A model generated the notes under the pieces. It searched no databases and was not told the origin of the DNA. It saw only the letters and a list, made by a program, of their open reading frames with translations. From positions 33,546-97,545 of the forward strand of contig JAJXWB010000012.1 of assembly GCA_021781815.1 (NCBI GenBank): a DNA stretch of 64,000 nucleotides. Reading direction: 5' to 3'. Positions 59,388 to 64,000 of the stretch are shown in pieces. Source of the DNA: Pseudomonadota bacterium. Lineage in GTDB: Bacteria; Pseudomonadota; Alphaproteobacteria; Rhizobiales; Beijerinckiaceae. The first letter of the stretch is position 1. Every line of letters begins with the position of its first letter. The position numbers were made by a program, and so were the translations under genes.

Positions 59388-61520
59388 TTACATCGTCCAC
59401 ATGCGCGCGACAGCGCTGGCGCGGCGGGCCGAGGCGTTGTTGATCGGGCCGCCCTGTGCGGCGGTGGCGGCGGCGAGACCGGCTGCGACCCGCGGGCCGG
59501 CGTCGGGGGCGGCGAAGGGCGCGAAGGAATCAGGCGATGACATGGCGCGAGCGACCGCCTGCTTTTCGGCTTCGGTTCCGCCGATGCGGAGCGCCAGCAT
59601 GCAGCAGACCGCCGCCAGATCATCCGGCGCATCGCGCCGGGCGAGGCGGTATAGATTGACGAGGCGGTTGATCCCGCGCGGCGTTGGCCCGGCGAGTTGC
59701 GCAAGAGCGGCGAGCAACTTCGTCTCAGGCTCCGTCAGCGGCATGTCGAGCGTCGAGGCGTTCTGCGGCGCGCGCGCGGCGCGGGCAGGCGCTGCGCGGC
59801 CGGCGAGATGTTCGACCAAGGCCGTCCATCCCGGCGTGTCGGCGGCTGAAAGAGTGAACGGCGTCTGCACGATCCGGGCAAGGGCGACGCCCGCGTTCTC
59901 GACGCCGTCGAAATGATGCGGGTCGAAGGCCGAAACGAGAGCAAAGGCGGGCCTTGCCAGCGCAGACGACACTGCGGTCAGGATGGCCAGCCCCTTTGCG
60001 GGCGCCGCACGGTCAAGCGAGTCGAGCGCGATGACGAAGCGCGACGGCAAGGCGCCTGCCGGCCGCGCGCCATCTGCAGCGACGATCGCGTCCAGCGCGG
60101 CGAAATAGGCCCGCGCCTGCGCGGCGCGCGAGGGGCCGGCGCGCAGAAAGTCCGGCGCGAGCTGGTGGATGCTGTCGGGCCCGCCCGCGCGCCGTTCCGC
60201 TTCCGCGGCGCGTTCCCCCAGCGCGTTGGCCTCACGCGCGAGAACGTCGACGCGCTGCGTGTGATGGGCGATCTGGCGCTCGAGGTCGCCTTTGCGCGCG
60301 GCGATGTCGAATTCGAGCAGGCTGGCGCCGCGCCAGAGCGGCTGGACGAAACGCCAGGCGCGCCAGACCAGCAGTAGAAGGCAGAGCAGCGCGCCGAATT
60401 CCGCCAGTCGACTTCCAGCCGCAAACCACGACAGATGGGTCGCGAACCAGGCGGCGACCGACCTGAGGCTTTCGCCGCCGCTTTCGAGCGGGGCGAAAAC
60501 GGACCGGTCCTGGGTCAGCAGGCTAAGCCCCCAGGAGACGCACAACAACAGGATCGCGAAAAAGATCAGCTTCTTCTGGCCCTTGTAGGCCCAGAGCGAC
60601 CGCAGGAGGGCGAGCGCGCGGCTGGCTGGTCCGCCGCTCTCGACCAGATCATGCACCAGCCCCTTGTAGTCGGCCGTCGAGTCCGCGCTCGTAAAGCCGA
60701 AGCCGCGCAGCGGCGGCTCGATGCGGGCGCGGTTGTTGCGGGCGTAGGAATCGATCCGCGAGCCGGGCGTTTGGTAAAGCACAGTCTCCGTCAGGCGCGC
60801 GCGGCGCGTCATGGCCTCATCGCGGGCCTCGCGCTCGGCGACGAGCCGCTTGCGCGTCACGTCGAGAGAATCGGCGAGCGCGCGCGCGGTCTGGCGCGGA
60901 TCGGCGGAGGCGTGCGCGGCCTCCTCGGCGGCGACCTGGGCGACGTGCGGATATTCGCGGGAAAGACGGGCGTGCAGGCGCTCAGCGACGACGACTTCAG
61001 GCTCGTCGCCGAGTTCGGCTGCTTCGAGCCTCAGCACGACAATGCGCGGCAGAAAGGGACCGCCCGGCGCCGACAGCGCGGCCGTGGCGAGCAGGCCCGC
61101 CCCCTCCACCACATCAGCGAGCGCGTGCGTCTTGCCACTGCCGGGGCCGCCGAGCAGCGCGATGGAAAGCGGGCCCTGCGCGCCGCGATGGGCGAGGAGT
61201 TCAGACAGACGGGAGAGCGGCGCGGCGCGCCCGAGCGCGTCTGGTCCGGCGACGACGTCGGAAATGAAAATCGGGCGGACCTGCGGCGCGCCGATGGCGG
61301 TCGCGGGCGGCCCGGCGGGAGAGGGCGGCGTCGGATTTGCCGTCGTCCGGGGCGTTTTCGCCGCGCCGCGGGCCGGCGGATATACCGGGCCATCGAAACC
61401 CGGCGCGATTGGCTCTTTCCGGTCGTCCGTCGGCTCGCCGCTCAAGATCGTCTCCCGCGTTCGCGTCGAATCTGTCGATCCGGCTTGAATAGCATATGCG
61501 TCGAATTGAAGACGGGGCAT
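59388..61520 (-). CDS. KAP-family-like membrane P-loop NTPase
   Basis: About 710 residues. Walker A GGPGSGKT near residue 120, and Walker B in FVIALDSLDRA near 505. Between them are two hydrophobic segments (LIFFAILLLCVSWGLSLL and LAEFGALLCLLLLVWRAW), so membrane helices are inserted within the NTPase domain as in KAP NTPases. A charged coiled-coil segment follows the second helix. The first 100 residues are Pro/Thr-rich. I used ATG 61520; the frame runs to 62264 but that part is antisense to ettA. Some KAP proteins act in phage defence, but nothing here points to a defence island. Confidence 0.75.
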   Translation of the reverse strand: MPRLQFDAYAIQAGSTDSTRTRETILSGEPTDDRKEPIAPGFDGPVYPPARGAAKTPRTTANPTPPSPAGPPATAIGAPQVRPIFISDVVAGPDALGRAAPLSRLSELLAHRGAQGPLSIALLGGPGSGKTHALADVVEGAGLLATAALSAPGGPFLPRIVVLRLEAAELGDEPEVVVAERLHARLSREYPHVAQVAAEEAAHASADPRQTARALADSLDVTRKRLVAEREARDEAMTRRARLTETVLYQTPGSRIDSYARNNRARIEPPLRGFGFTSADSTADYKGLVHDLVESGGPASRALALLRSLWAYKGQKKLIFFAILLLCVSWGLSLLTQDRSVFAPLESGGESLRSVAAWFATHLSWFAAGSRLAEFGALLCLLLLVWRAWRFVQPLWRGASLLEFDIAARKGDLERQIAHHTQRVDVLAREANALGERAAEAERRAGGPDSIHQLAPDFLRAGPSRAAQARAYFAALDAIVAADGARPAGALPSRFVIALDSLDRAAPAKGLAILTAVSSALARPAFALVSAFDPHHFDGVENAGVALARIVQTPFTLSAADTPGWTALVEHLAGRAAPARAARAPQNASTLDMPLTEPETKLLAALAQLAGPTPRGINRLVNLYRLARRDAPDDLAAVCCMLALRIGGTEAEKQAVARAMSSPDSFAPFAAPDAGPRVAAGLAAATAAQGGPINNASARRASAVARMWTM

Positions 61521-61628
61521 GAGACGGCGGAGGTCGAACCGTCCGCGGCGCGAAACCGCTTCCCACCGGCCGCAGACCTGTTCTAAAAGCGGCGCGACTT
61601 CCCATTTCCAAGCGAGAACCACCAGCCC

Positions 61629-63281
61629 ATGGCGCGCCAGTTCGTTTATCACATGCAGGGTCTGACCAAGACCTATCCCACTGGCAAGAAGGTATTGGAC
61701 AATGTCCATCTGTCCTTCTACCCCGACGCAAAGATCGGCGTGCTCGGCGTCAACGGCTCCGGCAAGTCGACGCTGCTGCGCATCATGGCGGGCATCGACA
61801 CCGAATATCAGGGCGAGGGCTGGGTCGCCGAAGGCGCGCGCGTCGGCTATCTGCCGCAGGAGCCCGAACTCGATCCCGCGCTCACCGTGCGCCAGAATGT
61901 CATGCTCGGCGTCGCCGACAAGCAGGCGATCCTCGACCGCTACAACGAGATCGCGGCGAATTATTCGGACGAGACGGCGGACGAGATGACCAATCTGCAG
62001 GACGAGATCGAGGCCAAGGGCCTGTGGGATCTCGACAGCCAGGTCGATCAGTCGATGGATGCGCTGGGTTGCCCGCCCGACGAATCCGACGTGACGAAGC
62101 TGTCCGGCGGCGAGCGCCGCCGCGTCGCCCTGTGCCGGCTGCTGCTGGAACAGCCGGAACTGCTGCTGCTGGACGAACCGACCAACCATCTCGACGCGGA
62201 AACGGTGAACTGGCTGGAAGGCCATTTGCGCAATTATCCCGGCGCGATCCTGATCGTGACCCACGATCGCTACTTTCTGGACAATGTGACGGGCTGGATT
62301 CTCGAACTGGATCGCGGCCGCGGCATTCCCTACGAGGGCAATTACACCAAGTGGCTGCAGCAGAAGCAGAAGCGCCTGCAGCAGGAAGCCAGCGAAGACA
62401 AGGCGCGCGTGCGCGCGCTCGAAGCCGAAAGCGAGTGGATCGCGGCCTCGCCCAAGGCGCGCCAGGCCAAGAGCAAGGCGCGCATCCAGCGTTACGAGGA
62501 ACTGGTCGCCCAGCAGGACGAACGGGCGCCGACGGTGGCGCAGATCGTCATTCCCGTGGCCGAGCGTCTCGGACAGAACGTCATCGAGTTCAAGGGCCTT
62601 TCAAAGGCGTTCGGCGACAAGCTGCTGATCGACGATCTCAGCTTCAAGCTGCCGCCGGGCGGCATCGTCGGCGTGATCGGGCCGAACGGCGCGGGCAAGA
62701 CGACCCTGTTCCGCATGATCACCGGGACCGAGAAGCCCGACGCCGGAACGATCGAGATCGGCGAGAGCGTGCAACTCGGCTATGTCGACCAGAGCCGCGA
62801 CGCGCTCGACCCCGATCACAACGTGTGGGAGGAAATCTCCGAGGGCGCGGAAGTCATCTATCTCGGCAAGCGCGAGATCAATTCACGCGCCTATACCGGC
62901 GCCTTCAACTTCAAGGGCCCGGACCAGCAGAAGAAGGTCGGCCAGCTCTCGGGCGGCGAGCGCAACCGCGTGCATCTCGCCAAAATGCTCAAGAAGGGCG
63001 CCAATGTCCTGCTGCTCGACGAACCGACCAACGATCTCGACGTCGAAACGCTGCGCGCGCTGGAGGATGCGCTGACCGCCTACGCCGGCTGCGCCGTCAT
63101 CATCTCGCACGACCGCTTCTTCCTCGACCGCATCGCCACGCACATGCTGGCGTTCGAAGGAGATTCGCACGTCGAATGGTTCGAGGGGAATTTCGCGGAT
63201 TACGAAGAAGACAAGAAGCGAAGGCTGGGGGTGGAAAGCCTGACGCCGCACCGGATGAAGTACAAGAAATTTTCGCGGTAA
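61629..63281 (+). CDS. ettA: Energy-dependent translational throttle protein EttA (ABC-F)
   Basis: 550 residues. Duplicated ABC ATPase without membrane domains that acts on the ribosomal E site. First [12 protein letters not shown], signature [15 protein letters not shown], Walker [13 protein letters not shown]. Second [38 protein letters not shown]. The linker ([21 protein letters not shown]) and arm region ([25 protein letters not shown]) agree with EttA. It is divergent from the KAP-type gene across 108 bases. Confidence 0.96.
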   Translation: MARQFVYHMQGLTKTYPTGKKVLDNVHLSFYPDAKIGVLGVNGSGKSTLLRIMAGIDTEYQGEGWVAEGARVGYLPQEPELDPALTVRQNVMLGVADKQAILDRYNEIAANYSDETADEMTNLQDEIEAKGLWDLDSQVDQSMDALGCPPDESDVTKLSGGERRRVALCRLLLEQPELLLLDEPTNHLDAETVNWLEGHLRNYPGAILIVTHDRYFLDNVTGWILELDRGRGIPYEGNYTKWLQQKQKRLQQEASEDKARVRALEAESEWIAASPKARQAKSKARIQRYEELVAQQDERAPTVAQIVIPVAERLGQNVIEFKGLSKAFGDKLLIDDLSFKLPPGGIVGVIGPNGAGKTTLFRMITGTEKPDAGTIEIGESVQLGYVDQSRDALDPDHNVWEEISEGAEVIYLGKREINSRAYTGAFNFKGPDQQKKVGQLSGGERNRVHLAKMLKKGANVLLLDEPTNDLDVETLRALEDALTAYAGCAVIISHDRFFLDRIATHMLAFEGDSHVEWFEGNFADYEEDKKRRLGVESLTPHRMKYKKFSR

Positions 63282-63313
63282 TTTGAGTCGGTGCAGGACG
63301 TTAGGAGGCGCTG

Positions 63314-63916
63314 GTGTATTGGTTCGGCGCCGATCCAGGCGGCAAAGAGGCGTTCGGCGTCGCTATCCTCCATGAGGACGGCTCGTTTGCTACCAAAACG
63401 GTCAACCACGCGGACGAAGCGGCCAACTACGCGGACGAAGCGGTCAAGAGGTTGAAATGCGAACCTTCCGCCGCGGGGATAGATGCGCCGCTCTGGTGGT
63501 CGTCCGGACAAAGCGGCGACCGCAAGGCAGATCGCTTTTTGAGGGAAACCTTCAAGCTCAGCTCCGGGACGGTGCAAGCCGCAAACAGTCTTCGAGGCGC
63601 TGTTCTCGTGCAGGGGATCATGTTGGCCGGTTGGCTGCGAAAACGCTTTCCCGCTATACAAATAACGGAAGCGCATCCGAAGGCTCTGCAAAAAACGCTT
63701 GAACTGAGCGACTGCGAAATTGCAGATCGCTTCGGCTTGAAGCAGGACAATTGGGCGAATGAGCACGAGCGCGACGCGCTCCTGAGCGCCGTTGCCGCTC
63801 GTAAAGGGTATCTCGGACACTGGACGTGCGATCTGGCTAAGACTCGGTCGCCATCGGAGCAAAATCCGGACGAGACTGCGAATTCCGACGCATTCCGGCC
63901 GGGGATTCCGATTTGA
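63314..63916 (+). CDS. DUF429-like protein with 3' end formed by an IS-type repeat
   Basis: 200 residues. YWFGADPGGKEAFGVAILHEDG is the RNase-H-like first strand pair of DUF429 proteins. GIDAPLWWSS and TEAHPKALQKTLELSD, with NEHERDALLSAVAA, are further motifs. GTG at 63314 has TTAGGAGG 5 bases upstream. The last seven residues (FRPGIPI) and the stop codon are read from the repeat block at the right edge, so the native C-terminus is probably lost. A 7-residue tandem duplication is present near residues 30-43. Function of the family is unknown. Confidence 0.75.
   Translation: MYWFGADPGGKEAFGVAILHEDGSFATKTVNHADEAANYADEAVKRLKCEPSAAGIDAPLWWSSGQSGDRKADRFLRETFKLSSGTVQAANSLRGAVLVQGIMLAGWLRKRFPAIQITEAHPKALQKTLELSDCEIADRFGLKQDNWANEHERDALLSAVAARKGYLGHWTCDLAKTRSPSEQNPDETANSDAFRPGIPI
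63401..63442 (+). repeat. 21-bp tandem duplication inside the DUF429 gene
   Basis: Two adjacent 21-base units (63401-63421 and 63422-63442) differ at only two positions and share the core ACGCGGACGAAGCG. They encode VNHADEA and ANYADEA, so the reading frame is kept. This looks like a recent slippage duplication in a surface helix. Confidence 0.75.
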
Positions 63917-63973
63917 TGCCGGCCGGCGTTCCGATTTGATTCCGGCCACCATTCCGAGATGAAGCCGGCCACC
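63905..63973. mobile_element. Three 23-bp tandem repeats, probable terminus of an IS21-family element
   Basis: Units at 63905-63927, 63928-63950 and 63951-63973 share the pattern (A/G)TTCCGA..TGA..CCGGCC..C, with few mismatches. Multiple short repeats of this kind at the ends are characteristic of IS21-family elements, and this GGCCGG/TTCCGA pattern is one I associate with them. No transposase is visible: the rest of the element would lie past 64000. The outer boundary on the left is unclear and may lie a little before 63905. Confidence 0.55.
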
Positions 63974-64000
63974 TGAGGTCGGTTCGGGCGGCCCCTACGC

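Noticed and set aside
59388..61520. Phage-defence system based on the KAP-type NTPase
   Set aside because: No toxin, nuclease, reverse transcriptase or other defence gene is adjacent; neighbours are an MFS transporter and the housekeeping gene ettA.
61521..62264. Upstream extension of the KAP-type gene frame
   Set aside because: It would lie antisense to ettA; the conserved protein begins at the ATG at 61520.

Overview
The window looks like chromosome from a high-GC alphaproteobacterium of the Hyphomicrobiales (Rhizobiales). The main evidence is the left-hand flagellar block, which carries motC, ftcR, flaF and flbT, a set typical of that order, together with an NdvB-like GH94 protein. I cannot name the genus.

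Layout. (1) 1-11.2 kb, plus strand: a flagellar cluster (fliH-like, motB, motC, fliK, lytic transglycosylase, ftcR, flgE, flgK, flgL, flaF, flbT, flgD, fliQ) with many 4-base start/stop overlaps, ending in an unrecognised membrane protein. (2) 11.2-26 kb: two complete branched-chain-amino-acid-type (Liv/HAAT) ABC importers. The first has LivH and LivM fused in one polypeptide. Between them lie a hydroxyquinol/catechol 1,2-dioxygenase, a ferredoxin reductase, a PHA-synthase-like hydrolase and two unknown genes. (3) 26-45.2 kb: a CoA-thioester catabolic island. It holds three two-gene acyl-CoA dehydrogenase sets, a crotonase, a dienoyl-CoA-reductase-type SDR, a second SDR, two nitroreductases, an AMP-forming acyl-CoA ligase, a TetR regulator with a palindromic site upstream, an orphan periplasmic binding protein, and a third Liv importer (GFHM) with no binding protein beside it. 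(4) 45.2-49.2 kb: tartrate/malate-type dehydrogenase, small cytochrome c, crotonase, quinone oxidoreductase, EthD-like protein. (5) 49.3-55.7 kb: a very large membrane-anchored GH94 protein and an outer-membrane-type protein. (6) 55.8-57.8 kb: molybdenum-cofactor genes (mobA, DUF2478, tusA-like, mobB). (7) 57.8-63.9 kb: a J-domain-like small protein, an MFS transporter, a KAP-type membrane P-loop NTPase, ettA, and a DUF429 protein whose 3' end runs into tandem repeats resembling an IS21-family terminus at the right edge.

How the genes may work together. The importers, ligase, dehydrogenase pairs, crotonases and SDRs fit uptake, CoA activation and beta-oxidation-like breakdown of organic acids. 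In each dehydrogenase pair one subunit keeps a Glu in the (Y/N)ER position used as catalytic base by part of the family, and the partner lacks both known base positions. This is the pattern of heteromeric acyl-CoA dehydrogenases such as PimCD and the steroid FadE pairs, so bulky, alicyclic or dicarboxylic acyl-CoAs are plausible substrates. That substrate assignment is inference.

The most unusual items are the GH94 protein with no visible GT84 synthase domain, the three paired dehydrogenases, a LivF whose Walker A lysine is arginine, two crotonases lacking both catalytic glutamates, and the IS-end fusion of the DUF429 gene. I saw no CRISPR array, no rRNA and no complete tRNA.
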